Positions 16,604-25,452 are shown, numbered from the stretch's first letter. The stretch is 64,000 bases of DNA from Variovorax sp. KK3 (GCF_001984055.1 NZ_LYVO01000008.1:1-64000); one strand, 5' to 3'. Made by a program: numbers and translations. The notes: generated by a model not told the origin, from the letters alone.

Positions 16604-18298
16604 ATGCCCCGACGACTCCATCGTGTCGGCGCGGCGCTGGCGCTCGCCTGCGCCGGCGCCGCACTGCACGCGCAGACGCCGCCTGCCGGCAACCCGCTCG
16701 AACGACTGCCCGCGCCGGCGCCCATCCCCGGTGCGGCGGCACCCGCGCCCCGGCTCGACACGCGCACGCCCGAAGGCGCGGCGGCCGCCGGCCTCGCGCG
16801 CCGTTTCACGCCGCGGCGCTTCGACATCGAGGGGGTGAACGCTCTGCCCTTCGCGGACATCGCCAAGCGCTTCTCGCCGCTGGCCAATCAGGAGGTCAGC
16901 GTCGCCCAGCTCGTCGCCGCCGCACAGGCCGGCACCGCGCTGTACCGTGAGCAGGGACATCCGCTCTCGTTCGTGTACCTGCCCGCGCAAAGCTTCGAGA
17001 ACGGCGTCGTGAGGGTGGTCGCGGTCGAAGGCTACGTGGCCGAAGTCCGCATCGAAGGCGAAGCCGGCCCGGTTGCCGGCAAGGTGCGCGAGATTGCCGA
17101 GGGCCTGACGAAGGAACGGCCGCTCACGCAGAAGAGTTTCGAGCGCGTGACTCAGTTGCTCATGCGCCTGCCTGGCCTCAGCGTCGCAGCCAATGCCGCA
17201 ATGCCGTCGACCACCAGCGGCGCGACGACGCTCGTCCTGCAGGTCAAGCGCGTGCCCTACAACGTCTCGGTGGGTGCCGACATCCGCCAGCCGCGCGCGC
17301 GGGCCGTGCTGAGCGGCGTGTGGACCGACCCCGTGGTGCCCGGCAGCGAGCTGTCCGCGTCGACGCTGGCCGGCGACTTCCGGCGCGAGAAGCTGTTGAC
17401 GCTGGGCTACAGCCAGTTCGTCGGCAACGACGGCCTGGCCTTCAAGCTCGGCGTGTCGGACTACCGCGGCTATCCCGATCCGGCGTCCGGGCGCGGCGCC
17501 ACGCTCGAACGCTACAACACCAACCGCCGGCTCGACCTCGCGGCCAGCTACCCGCTGCTGCTGAACGCACGCAGCAGCCTGATGCTCAGCGGCGGGCTCT
17601 ACGCCGTCGACAACGTCGACACCTACAGCGCGCCGGCCAGCGGCGGCTGGCTCGCCGAAGACACGCGCGTGCGCGCGCTCTTCGCGCAGCTCGCCTACAC
17701 CGACGCCACGCCCGAACGCAGCCGCACCGCCAGCGTGCTGTTCGCGCAAGGCATCGACGGCCTGGGTGCGTCCGCGGTCAACCGCAGCAATATCGCCGGG
17801 CTCTCGGGCGCCAACGCGGCGCGCACCAGCTTCAGCCGCGTGGCCGTCGATGCGGCGCAGCGCGATCGCTTCGCAGGCGGCTGGGGCACCGGCTTCTCGT
17901 TCGGCGGCCAGTACGGCACAGGGCCTCTGGCCTCGTCGGAGCGCATCTCGTTCGGTGGCGCACGCTTCGGGCGCGGCTATGCCGCGGGCGATGCGGCCGG
18001 CGACTCGGGCTGGGGCGTCGGCGCGGAACTCAACAAGGTCTGGCGCACCGACTTCGCCTGGCTCAAGCAGGTCGAGCCTTACGTGCTGCTCGAAGCAGCC
18101 GGCGTGTCGACGCGGCAGGGCCAGCCGTCGCCGCAGAAGCTGGGCTCGTTCGCGCTCGGCGTGCGGCTGTCGGACGCGCGGCACTACAGCCTCGACCTGG
18201 CCGTGGCCAAGCCGACCGGCGATGCCGCGGCCAGCAACCCGCAGCGCAAGCCGCGCCTGAGCCTGATGCTGAGCTATCAGCTGGCATCGCCGTCGTAG
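16604..18298 (+). CDS. ShlB/FhaC/HecB-type (TpsB) outer-membrane transporter, cassette 2
   Basis: 564-residue paralogue of the protein at 10779, alignable end to end. The signal peptide ends ALHAQ. POTRA 1 lies at about residues 68-150 (RRFTPRRFDIEGVNALPFAD) and POTRA 2 at about 155-217 (including TQKSFERVTQLLMRLPG). The barrel begins near VPYNVSVGADIRQPRARAV and carries the tip-loop motif FGGARFGRGYAAGD. The ATG is preceded by a pyrimidine-rich leader rather than a Shine-Dalgarno. Its likely role is export or surface anchoring of the upstream Gly-rich lipoprotein. Confidence 0.88.
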   Translation: MPRRLHRVGAALALACAGAALHAQTPPAGNPLERLPAPAPIPGAAAPAPRLDTRTPEGAAAAGLARRFTPRRFDIEGVNALPFADIAKRFSPLANQEVSVAQLVAAAQAGTALYREQGHPLSFVYLPAQSFENGVVRVVAVEGYVAEVRIEGEAGPVAGKVREIAEGLTKERPLTQKSFERVTQLLMRLPGLSVAANAAMPSTTSGATTLVLQVKRVPYNVSVGADIRQPRARAVLSGVWTDPVVPGSELSASTLAGDFRREKLLTLGYSQFVGNDGLAFKLGVSDYRGYPDPASGRGATLERYNTNRRLDLAASYPLLLNARSSLMLSGGLYAVDNVDTYSAPASGGWLAEDTRVRALFAQLAYTDATPERSRTASVLFAQGIDGLGASAVNRSNIAGLSGANAARTSFSRVAVDAAQRDRFAGGWGTGFSFGGQYGTGPLASSERISFGGARFGRGYAAGDAAGDSGWGVGAELNKVWRTDFAWLKQVEPYVLLEAAGVSTRQGQPSPQKLGSFALGVRLSDARHYSLDLAVAKPTGDAAASNPQRKPRLSLMLSYQLASPS

Positions 18299-18320
18299 GC
18301 GCAGCAACAGTCGGGCGAAG

Positions 18321-18340
18321 CCAGGCGTCGAGACGCCTGG
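18321..18340 (+). terminator. Hairpin after the second TpsB gene
   Basis: A perfect 8-bp stem (CCAGGCGT / ACGCCTGG) with a CGAG tetraloop lies 22 nt downstream of the TpsB stop. No T-run follows, so it may stabilise the 3' end or act as a weak terminator. Confidence 0.45.
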
Positions 18341-18420
18341 TGCAGACACGGGACGGCAAGACCACGACCTGGCGCGCCTGCTGCCTAGCATCCGGGGACA
18401 TCGCAACACCGGAGCGCGCC

Positions 18421-19632
18421 ATGCCCCTTTTCACGGATCACCTGCACGACGAGTTCGGCTCCTGGCCGCTCGGCTTCATTCCTTACGGAGGCGCCGACCA
18501 TGGCGAGATCGCGGCCGTGGGCCGTGCCGTCGCCGATGCCGGCGGCAGCGACGATGCCTTTCACGCGGCCTGGTCCGAAGCGGCCGAGCGCCTCGCGGTG
18601 CAGGCCGAAGCTGCGCTCGCGCACGGGCATGTCGCCAGCGCACGAGGTCTCTTCCTCCGCGCCAGCTGCTTCCATGCGGCGTCCTACCACCCGCTGTACG
18701 GCGAGCCTGTCGACGCCAGGCTGCTGCAGTCGTTCCGGCGCCAGACCGACTACCTCGCGCGCGCACTGGCGATGGGGCCCGAGCCGGCCCTGCCGCTGCG
18801 CATTCCTTTCGAAGGCACCACCTTGCCCGGCTTTCTGCTGCCGGCCGAGGGCCGCGCGAGCGAGCGGCGGCCGCTGCTGATCCTCACCAACGGCTACGAC
18901 GGCACGCTGAGCGACATGTACTTCGCGAGCGCGGTGGCGGCCACGCGGCGCGGCTACCACTGCCTGGTGTTCGATGGCCCCGGCCAGGGCGGCGCGCTCT
19001 ACGAGCAGGGGCTGCGCATGCGCCCCGATTGGGAAACCGTGGTGCGCGCCGTGGTGGACCACGCGATCGGCTTCGACATCGTCGATGTCGGCCGCATCGC
19101 CTTGAGCGGCTGGAGCCTGGGCGGCTACCTCGCACCGCGCGCCGCTTCCGGCGAGCACCGGCTGGCCGCCTGCATCTGCGACCCCGGCTTGTGGAGCGTG
19201 GCGTCGGGCTTTCGCAACGCGGCGGTGCAGATGGGCGTGCCGCCCGAACTCGCCGCGCATCTGGGCGACTTGCCGCAGCCATGGCTGGACAAGCTCGAGC
19301 GCGTGGTCGCGGCCGACCGCAGGCTGCGCTGGGCCGTGATGCAGCGCGGCTACTGGGTGCATGGCGTCGGTTCGCTGCGCGAGTACCTGGCCGCGGCCGA
19401 GCAGTTCACGCTCGACGGCCGGCTCGAGTCGATCCGCTGCCCCACGCTCGTCACTGTCGCGGAGGGCGACAGCTTCGGCCAGTCGGCGCCGGCGCTCTTC
19501 GATGCGCTGGGGTGCCCGAAGAAGCTGCTGCGCTTCACCGCGGCGGAAGGCGCGGGCGGGCATTGCGAAATGCAGAACCGGTCGCTGCTCAATCAGCGTG
19601 TGCTGGACTGGCTCGATGAGCAGCTCGGTTGA
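18421..19632 (+). CDS. Alpha/beta hydrolase with N-terminal helical extension
   Basis: 403-residue cytoplasmic hydrolase. About 135 residues of helical sequence precede the alpha/beta core (PLLILTNGYDGTLSDMYF, then the nucleophile elbow ALSGWSLGGYLAP). A late Asp (TVAEGDSFGQ) and a His (GAGGHCEMQ) complete the triad. The long N-terminal cap and the GYDG oxyanion segment resemble the FrsA / 2,6-dihydroxypseudooxynicotine hydrolase group, enzymes that cleave C-C or ester bonds. It is a single gene and converges on a glycosyltransferase gene. The substrate is unknown. Confidence 0.85.
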   Translation: MPLFTDHLHDEFGSWPLGFIPYGGADHGEIAAVGRAVADAGGSDDAFHAAWSEAAERLAVQAEAALAHGHVASARGLFLRASCFHAASYHPLYGEPVDARLLQSFRRQTDYLARALAMGPEPALPLRIPFEGTTLPGFLLPAEGRASERRPLLILTNGYDGTLSDMYFASAVAATRRGYHCLVFDGPGQGGALYEQGLRMRPDWETVVRAVVDHAIGFDIVDVGRIALSGWSLGGYLAPRAASGEHRLAACICDPGLWSVASGFRNAAVQMGVPPELAAHLGDLPQPWLDKLERVVAADRRLRWAVMQRGYWVHGVGSLREYLAAAEQFTLDGRLESIRCPTLVTVAEGDSFGQSAPALFDALGCPKKLLRFTAAEGAGGHCEMQNRSLLNQRVLDWLDEQLG

Positions 19633-19665
19633 CCTTCGCCGCGATGGCCGCCGGGCGGGCCGAGA

Positions 19666-20445
19666 CTATCCGGCAGCGGCCCCTGCGTCTCGCGCCCACG
19701 GCAGCCGACCGTCGAAGCGCCGCAGCATCTCCGCGTTGCCTCGGATGAAGAAGTCGGGCTGCACCGACAGCGGCGTGCTGCCGACCAGGTAGTTGACCGA
19801 GTACTCGTAGGTGCAGTCGTAGCTCGGCGCCAGCTGCCGCAGCGCATGCGCGATCACGCGGTCGACCTCGGGCTGGCCCGGCTCGCGAAACTTGCGATAC
19901 CAGAGCGGCGACACCTGCACGGCCAGCAGCTTGGGCAGGAAGTAGCAGTTGACGTCGATGAACAGATCGCTCGGGTGCAGCACGCTGGGCCACTTGCCCA
20001 GGCTCTCGCAGTCGTCGCGGCACAGAAAGCGGTGCTGTGCATCGACGATGTTGCGCAGCGAATAGGCCCAGGCGTGGCCGGCGGCGCACGTGGCCAGACA
20101 CTGCCGCACATGGCCGGGCTCGAGTGAGTTGTCGTCGTCCAGGAACACCAGGTAATCGCCGTCGGCGATGTAGGTTCCGGCACCGTAGATGCGATGCCCG
20201 TTCCATCGGTCCTTGCCGATGGAATAGGGCAGTTCGATCAAGTCGACGCGGTGCCTGTCGATGTCGTTGTCGACTTTGCCGACCGCATTCAGCACCGCGC
20301 GCGCATGCGCCCAGGTGGCCGGGCCGTCGGCGACGACCAGGTGCTGGATGTTGTCGTAGTCCTGGTTGCGTACCGATTCGACGCATCGCTGGAGCAAAGG
20401 GTTGCCTGCATGTGCGGTGACGATGGTGACCAGGGGCGTGGGCAT
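19666..20445 (-). CDS. Family 2 glycosyltransferase
   Basis: 259-residue GT-A-fold glycosyltransferase. The N-terminus PLVTIVTAHAGNPLLQRCVESV is typical of GT2, and the metal/nucleotide-binding acidic motif is VFLDDDNS near residues 100-106. There are no membrane segments, so it is soluble or peripheral. It is not in a polysaccharide cluster: its neighbours are an alpha/beta hydrolase gene and a lipoprotein gene. The acceptor and product are therefore unknown. Confidence 0.85.
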   Translation of the reverse strand: MPTPLVTIVTAHAGNPLLQRCVESVRNQDYDNIQHLVVADGPATWAHARAVLNAVGKVDNDIDRHRVDLIELPYSIGKDRWNGHRIYGAGTYIADGDYLVFLDDDNSLEPGHVRQCLATCAAGHAWAYSLRNIVDAQHRFLCRDDCESLGKWPSVLHPSDLFIDVNCYFLPKLLAVQVSPLWYRKFREPGQPEVDRVIAHALRQLAPSYDCTYEYSVNYLVGSTPLSVQPDFFIRGNAEMLRRFDGRLPWARDAGAAAG

Positions 20446-20500
20446 GGAGTGGCGCGGGTTGCTGTCATTCTGCCCGCGCCGGCTCCACAGCGCGTGGTGC

Positions 20501-20962
20501 TCAGCTACAACTGAGCTTCATGGCTTCGATGCGCCCGCCGAAGCCCAGCTTGGTGATCAGCCCGCCCTCGCGGCTGTTGGCCGGGAAGCTGACGGTCCGG
20601 TCGCGGAACATGGCGTGTTCGTAGACCTGCAGCGTTGCGCGGGGTCCGACGCGCACGCTGTCGATCTCGCGCTTGAGCTGCCGCGCCGTGCCGTTGTCCA
20701 TGCTCATGATCTGCGACGGACCCACCAGCGTCATCATGTCGCCTTCGAAGTTGCGCTTCGAATAGAACTGCGCCCAGCAGCCGGACTGCAGGGCCGGGTC
20801 GTTGATCTGCACCGGCACCAGCAGGATCGTCGGGTCGGGCTGGTTGGTCGCGACGGGCGCCGGCGATGACGACTTCGACGTCGTGCCGCAGGCGCCGAGT
20901 GCCAGCGTGGCGGCGAGGCCGAGGGAAAGCAGGAGACGGTTCTTGGCGTGGCTTGGGTTCAT
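20501..20962 (-). CDS. Small lipoprotein with a beta/gamma-crystallin-like domain
   Basis: 153-residue lipoprotein; lipobox LGAC places Cys at residue 25. After a Ser/Pro linker the sequence CWAQFYSKRNFEGDMMTLVG resembles a Greek-key unit. A second unit-like stretch (TLQVYEHAMFRDRTVSFPA) and a closing GRIEAMKLSC follow. The aromatic-x4-aromatic-x-Gly spacing is the reason for suggesting a beta/gamma-crystallin fold, which often binds calcium. This is pattern-based inference. The ATG at 20962 gives the signal peptide directly. There is no operon partner. Confidence 0.7.
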   Translation of the reverse strand: MNPSHAKNRLLLSLGLAATLALGACGTTSKSSSPAPVATNQPDPTILLVPVQINDPALQSGCWAQFYSKRNFEGDMMTLVGPSQIMSMDNGTARQLKREIDSVRVGPRATLQVYEHAMFRDRTVSFPANSREGGLITKLGFGGRIEAMKLSCS

Positions 20963-21071
20963 GAGAGTTCGGTGAGCTGTGAATCGAGCGATCGAGTTCA
21001 GCATGCCATCACCGCCGCGCCGGTCCGCCGATCGCGCGGCTGTGGCGAAGGCTGTTCCTACAGCCGGGGGC

Positions 21072-21791
21072 TCAACGTACAGGCGGCTCGGCATGATCGG
21101 GGTCGATGGCGTGGCCCCCGGCCAGACCCATACCCGCGCCCATTCCCGCACCCATGCCCGCGGCGCTCTGCGCGCCACCTCCACCGCCGCCACCTCCGCG
21201 ACCGGACCCTCCGCCGGCGCCCTCGCGATCACCGCCGCCACCACGGCGCGATGGCGATCCCGCAGCGATGCGCAGCGGGCCCTGCGATGGAATGGGGAGC
21301 CCTGACGGAATCGCATCGAGATCGAGCGCGTGGCGGATGAAGCTCCGAAGCGACGTGACCAGTGCCGCGACCTCCACCGATCGCCCCGCGACCAATTCCG
21401 CCGCGGCCTGCGCGGCGAGCCGAACCTGCTCTTCGGTGCCGAGCAGGATCACATCGGACAACGCGGCCTCCACGGCGTCGCGAATGCGGCGGCGACGTTC
21501 CGATGCGGACTCGGATGCACCGGCGATGCCTCCCGCCTGCCGCTGGCGATGGTCGCGCAGGTGGGTCGGGTCGACGCTGAGGTTGCCGGTGAACGACCCA
21601 CCGAGCACCTTGTAGGCCGCGATCAAGGTCTTCAGCCGCTCGTTGATCTGACGGTTCTCGCGCTCGCGGCGCCGCTGCACCGTCTGCATGAACAGCAGCC
21701 GGATGCCAACCGCGACCAGCGACACCACGGCGAGGCCGAGCAGTGTCGAGAGCAGGCCGGACCAGGAACTGAAGTCGATGGCGTTGCGCAA
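21072..21791 (-). CDS. Membrane-anchored protein with Gly/Met-rich tail
   Basis: About 239 residues. An N-terminal membrane segment (LLSTLLGLAVVSLVAVGIRLLFM) is followed by a basic helical region QRRRERENRQINERLKTLIAAYKVLGG, then helices with EAALSDVILLGTEEQVRLAAQAAAELVAG. The tail is almost only Gly, Arg, Met and Ala, with GMGAGMGAGMG. The start is uncertain: no ATG or GTG precedes the membrane segment in frame, so a TTG at 21791 is proposed. I have no functional assignment. The conserved-looking helical core suggests a real gene of an uncharacterised family. Confidence 0.6.
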   Translation of the reverse strand: MRNAIDFSSWSGLLSTLLGLAVVSLVAVGIRLLFMQTVQRRRERENRQINERLKTLIAAYKVLGGSFTGNLSVDPTHLRDHRQRQAGGIAGASESASERRRRIRDAVEAALSDVILLGTEEQVRLAAQAAAELVAGRSVEVAALVTSLRSFIRHALDLDAIPSGLPIPSQGPLRIAAGSPSRRGGGGDREGAGGGSGRGGGGGGGGAQSAAGMGAGMGAGMGLAGGHAIDPDHAEPPVR

Positions 21792-22184
21792 TGCGGTGCG
21801 GAGTCGAAGCGAAGGATGTGCGCAGCATGCCAGAGACAGGGCGCGCGTCGATCCGGGCGGACGGCGCGAACCGAAGTCAGCCGCCGCCGTGCTCGCCGTC
21901 CGCCGCCGCCTGGTCGAAGCGCAGGCCGCCGGAACCTTCGATGCGCAACTCGCCCACGCCCTTGCCCGCGCTCTTGTAGTCGCCGAGCACGCCGGCGGTG
22001 GCGACGCGCCGCAGCCGGGAGCGTGGCCGACCAACCAGTCGAAACAAGAGGGCGGGTAAACCCTCGAATCGCCGCCCCCTATGTTGCGTACACTGTACGC
22101 AATAGAGCCGATCACGGGTTCTCAATCATCCCGAACATCACCGCGCAAGCGGCTTCGAACGGGGCAGAAGAGGTGGTTGCACAC
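21792..22184. other. Intergenic region upstream of the liv-type operon (393 nt)
   Basis: No gene is supported here. The notable element is a perfect 19-bp palindrome at 22084-22102, in a locally AT-richer stretch that should contain the operon promoter. Confidence 0.6.
22084..22102. promoter_or_regulatory. Perfect 19-bp palindrome, probable TetR operator
   Basis: TTGCGTACA and its exact reverse complement TGTACGCAA flank a single central C. The centre lies 92 bp before the GTG of the first ABC ATPase gene. Size and symmetry are typical of TetR-family operators, and the operon downstream encodes a TetR protein at 25452. Autogenous control of the operon is the straightforward reading. Confidence 0.7.
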
Positions 22185-22865
22185 GTGCTTGAGATACATC
22201 AACTGGGCATGACATTCGGCGGCGTCCACGCGCTCACCGATGTGTCGCTCACCATCGAACCAGGCCGCATCTATGGCTTGATCGGCCCCAACGGCGCCGG
22301 CAAGTCGACGGCCATCAATGCGATCACCGGGACGATCGTTCCCACGGCAGGCCACATCCGGTGGCGCGGCGAAGAGGTCTCGCGCTGGCCGCAGTTCAGG
22401 CGTGCGCGCGCCGGCCTGGCGCGCACCTTCCAGAACCTGGCGCTGTTCCAGAAGCTGTCGGTGCGCGAGAACGTGACCTGCGGTGCGATTCATGCGCACG
22501 GCGACGCGGAGTTGCGCGCTGCCGTCGATGCTGCGCTCGATGCCTTCGGCTTGAGTGCGATCGCCGACGAGCCCGTCGGCGTGCTGTCGCTCGGCACCCG
22601 CAAGCGTGTCGAGATGGCGCGTGCCACGGTCTCGAACCCGCAGTTGCTGTTGCTGGACGAGCCCGCCGCAGGGCTCACCGGCAGCGAGATCGCCGAGTTC
22701 TCCGAACGCATGCGCGAGTTTCGGAATCGCGGCGGTGCCGTGCTGCTGGTGGAACACGACATGGGCCTCGTGATGTCGTTGTGCGAACAGCTCTTCGTTC
22801 TGGACTTCGGCAAGTTGATCGCCGCCGGTGCACCCGACGAGGTGCGCGCCGACGCGGCGGTGTAG
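22185..22865 (+). CDS. Branched-chain amino acid-type ABC transporter ATPase (LivG-like)
   Basis: 226-residue cytoplasmic ATPase of the HAAT/Liv family. Walker A is GPNGAGKS (about residues 34-41), the Q-loop is TFQNL, and Walker B is LLLLDEPAAGL, followed by the H-loop LVEHDMG. The signature segment reads LSLGTRKRVE, a variant of LSGGQ with the second Gly replaced, as in many LivG proteins. A GTG start at 22185 follows an AGAGGTGG ribosome site. It is the first gene of a seven-gene same-strand run that carries a complete importer plus a ligase. The chain is somewhat shorter than typical LivG (about 250 residues). Confidence 0.88.
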   Translation: MLEIHQLGMTFGGVHALTDVSLTIEPGRIYGLIGPNGAGKSTAINAITGTIVPTAGHIRWRGEEVSRWPQFRRARAGLARTFQNLALFQKLSVRENVTCGAIHAHGDAELRAAVDAALDAFGLSAIADEPVGVLSLGTRKRVEMARATVSNPQLLLLDEPAAGLTGSEIAEFSERMREFRNRGGAVLLVEHDMGLVMSLCEQLFVLDFGKLIAAGAPDEVRADAAV

Positions 22866-22887
22866 GCCGCTTACTTCGGAGCCGGCG

Positions 22888-23628
22888 ATGACACCTGCCA
22901 CTGAAGCGAACTCGACACCGCTGCTCGCGGTCGGCGGCGTGACTGCCGGCTACGGCGGGCCCGCCGTGGTGCGCGACGTGTCGATCGAGATCAACGAGGG
23001 TCGCATCACCGCCTTGCTGGGTGCGAACGGCGCCGGCAAGTCCACGCTGATGCGCGCCATCTGCGGCATGGTCCAGTCCACGGGGTCGATTGCGTTGGGG
23101 CGCAAGAACATCGCGGGCCTGCGCACCGAGCAGATCGCGCGCCTGGGTGTCGCGCACGTGCCTGAAGGCCGCGGCACCTTCATCGACCTGAGCGTCGAGG
23201 AGAACCTGCGCGTCGGCTGCTTCGCGAGAAGCGACAAGGGCGGCGCGGCGGAAGCGATGGAGCGCATCTACGGCTGGCTGCCGCGCCTGGCCGAGCGTCG
23301 CAAGCAGCGCGCCGGCAGCCTGTCGGGCGGCGAGCAGCAGATGCTCGCGATCGGCCGTGCGTTGATGGCGAAGCCGCAGGTGCTGCTGCTCGACGAGCCC
23401 TCGTTCGGCCTGGCGCCGCGCGTGGCTGCTGAAATCATGCGTCTTCTGCGACGCCTGCAGCAGGAGGCCAGCATGGGCATCCTGCTCGTCGAACAGAACA
23501 TCGAGATCGCGCTGGCCCTGGCCGACGACGCCTACGTGCTTCGCACCGGCGCGGTCGCCGTCAGCGGCCCGGCCGCCCAGCTGCGCGACAGCGCCGCACT
23601 GCGCGACGCCTACCTGGGAGCCCACTGA
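22888..23628 (+). CDS. Branched-chain amino acid-type ABC transporter ATPase (LivF-like)
   Basis: 246-residue second ATPase of the importer. Walker A is GANGAGKS, the canonical signature is [17 protein letters not shown], Walker B is [13 protein letters not shown] and the H-loop is LLVEQN, all in LivF order. It pairs with the LivG-like subunit 22 nt upstream. Its TGA overlaps the ATG of the LivH-like permease by one base, so the two are translationally coupled. Confidence 0.92.
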   Translation: MTPATEANSTPLLAVGGVTAGYGGPAVVRDVSIEINEGRITALLGANGAGKSTLMRAICGMVQSTGSIALGRKNIAGLRTEQIARLGVAHVPEGRGTFIDLSVEENLRVGCFARSDKGGAAEAMERIYGWLPRLAERRKQRAGSLSGGEQQMLAIGRALMAKPQVLLLDEPSFGLAPRVAAEIMRLLRRLQQEASMGILLVEQNIEIALALADDAYVLRTGAVAVSGPAAQLRDSAALRDAYLGAH

Positions 23629-24497
23629 TGGAAGCACTCGTCAACCAGATCGTGGCCGGGCTCACCACCGGCTGCGCCTATGCGCTGATCGGCTTGGCGC
23701 TGGTCATCGTCTACCGCACGACCAGCCACGTCAACTTCGCGCAAGGCGAGATGGCGACCTTGACGACATACGTCGCCTGGACGCTCCTGCAGGCCGGCGT
23801 GCCCTACTGGATGACCTTCGCGTTGACCATCGCGGCGGCGTTCGTGTTCGCCGCGAGCCTGGAGCGATGGGTGATCGGGCGGCTGGGTGCCGCATCGCCG
23901 ATGGCCACCGTGGCCGCATTCATCGGGCTGTTCATGGTCATCCACAGCCTCACCGGTTATGTCTGGGGACACGACGTGCGCGAGTTTCCGAGCCCCTTCC
24001 CGAGCGGCGCGCTGGCGGGCGGGCTGATCTCGGGCCACCAGCTGGGCGTCACCGCGGTCACGGCGGCCTTGCTGGTCTTGCTCTGGGCCTTCTTCCGCTT
24101 CACGTCCGTGGGCCTGGCGATTCGCGCCGCGGCGCAGAACCCGAGCTCGGCGCGCCTGAACGGCATCTCGACCAAGGCCATGGCCGCCTTCGGCTGGGGG
24201 CTGGCCGCCGCGATGGGCGGGGTCGCCGGAATGATGGTCGCGCCGCAGCTCTACCTCGACCCCCACATGATGAGCGGCGTGCTCATCTACGGATTCGCCG
24301 CGGCCTTGATGGGCGGCATCCAGAGCGTGCCCGGCGCGGTGCTCGGCGGGCTCGCGTTGGGCGTGCTCGAGAACCTGCTCGGCGCCTATGTGGTCGGCAC
24401 GCAGCTCAAGCTCACCGTCGCGATGGTGCTCATCGTCGGCATCCTGGTGTGGCGTCCCGACGGGCTGCTGGGCCGACCCAGTGCAAAGCGAGTCTGA
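23628..24497 (+). CDS. Branched-chain amino acid-type ABC permease (LivH-like)
   Basis: 289-residue inner-membrane permease with about eight hydrophobic segments. Family signatures are the opening QIVAGLTTGCAYALIGLALVIVY, NFAQGEMATL, and the cytoplasmic coupling region AIRAAAQNPSSARLNGIST. It starts inside the TGA of the LivF-like gene and is followed after 7 nt by the LivM-like gene. It forms the translocation channel with LivM. Confidence 0.92.
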   Translation: MEALVNQIVAGLTTGCAYALIGLALVIVYRTTSHVNFAQGEMATLTTYVAWTLLQAGVPYWMTFALTIAAAFVFAASLERWVIGRLGAASPMATVAAFIGLFMVIHSLTGYVWGHDVREFPSPFPSGALAGGLISGHQLGVTAVTAALLVLLWAFFRFTSVGLAIRAAAQNPSSARLNGISTKAMAAFGWGLAAAMGGVAGMMVAPQLYLDPHMMSGVLIYGFAAALMGGIQSVPGAVLGGLALGVLENLLGAYVVGTQLKLTVAMVLIVGILVWRPDGLLGRPSAKRV

Positions 24498-24504
24498 AGA
24501 AGCC

Positions 24505-25452
24505 ATGAACACCACCTCCAACCGATCGATCCTGGCCGTGGCACTCGTGGCCGCAGTGCTGCCGCTCTTCCTGCCCGCCTTCCTGACCTTTCAGCTGACG
24601 CAGACGCTTGGCCTGGGCATCGCGCTGGTCGGGCTCAACGTGCTGACCGGCATGGCCGGCCAACCCTCGCTGGGACACGGCGCCTTCTTCGCCATCGGCG
24701 CCTACGCCACCGCGATGCTGATCGGCGCCGGGCTGCCCTGGTGGGTCGCTCTGCCGCTGGCATGCGGCTTCGGCGCGGTGATCGCCTACGTGATCGGCAA
24801 GCCCATCCTTCGCCTCGAGCACACCTACCTGGCACTGGCCACCTTCGCCATCGCGCTGGCCGTGCCGCAACTGGCCCGCAACGCCATGGTCGAGCGCTGG
24901 ACCGGTGGTGCGCAGGGGCTGCAGCTCGATCGTCCGTCGCCGCCGGCGTGGCTGGAGGCCTGGGTCGACCAGGATGCCTGGATGTACTGGGTGGCGCTGG
25001 CACTGGCCGTCGTCGTCGTCCTTGCGGTGCGGCGGCTGGCACGCGGCAGGCTGGGCCTCGAGCTTCGCGCACTGAGCGACCACACCGTGGCCGCTGCAGC
25101 CTGCGGCATCGACGTCGCGCGCAGCAAGGCCATGGCCTTCGTGCTGAGCGCGGTATGCGCTTGCGTGGGCGGTGGCCTCTATGCGCTCAACGTCCAACTC
25201 GTCACGCCGGACAGCTTCACGCTGTTCCTCTCGCTGACCATGGTCGCGGGGCTGGTGGTGGGCGGGCTCGGCACGATGCTCGGCCCGTGGATCGGCGCGC
25301 TGTTCGTGCAGTTCGTTCCGTCGCTGGCGGACCGCATCTCCACCGCTGCACCGTGGGCCGTGTTCGGCGTGGCGATCCTGCTCGTCGTGTTCCTGCAGCC
25401 GCGCGGCATCGCCGGCTTGATGCGTCTGCCCGTGCGCCAAGGGAGCCGCTGA
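24505..25452 (+). CDS. Branched-chain amino acid-type ABC permease (LivM-like)
   Basis: 315-residue second membrane subunit. Family motifs include LVGLNVLTGMAGQPSLGHGAFFAIGAYA, the usual LivM glycine-rich entry, and RALSDHTVAAAACGIDVARSK as coupling region. The start is the ATG at 24505, 7 nt after the LivH-like stop. Its TGA overlaps the start of the tetR gene by one base, which shows that the regulator is co-translated with the transporter. Confidence 0.92.
   Translation: MNTTSNRSILAVALVAAVLPLFLPAFLTFQLTQTLGLGIALVGLNVLTGMAGQPSLGHGAFFAIGAYATAMLIGAGLPWWVALPLACGFGAVIAYVIGKPILRLEHTYLALATFAIALAVPQLARNAMVERWTGGAQGLQLDRPSPPAWLEAWVDQDAWMYWVALALAVVVVLAVRRLARGRLGLELRALSDHTVAAAACGIDVARSKAMAFVLSAVCACVGGGLYALNVQLVTPDSFTLFLSLTMVAGLVVGGLGTMLGPWIGALFVQFVPSLADRISTAAPWAVFGVAILLVVFLQPRGIAGLMRLPVRQGSR

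Noticed and set aside
14971..16887. Two long minus-strand frames opposite the second lipoprotein gene
   Set aside because: Same reason: repetitive translations with no start context, while the plus strand aligns with a paralogue.
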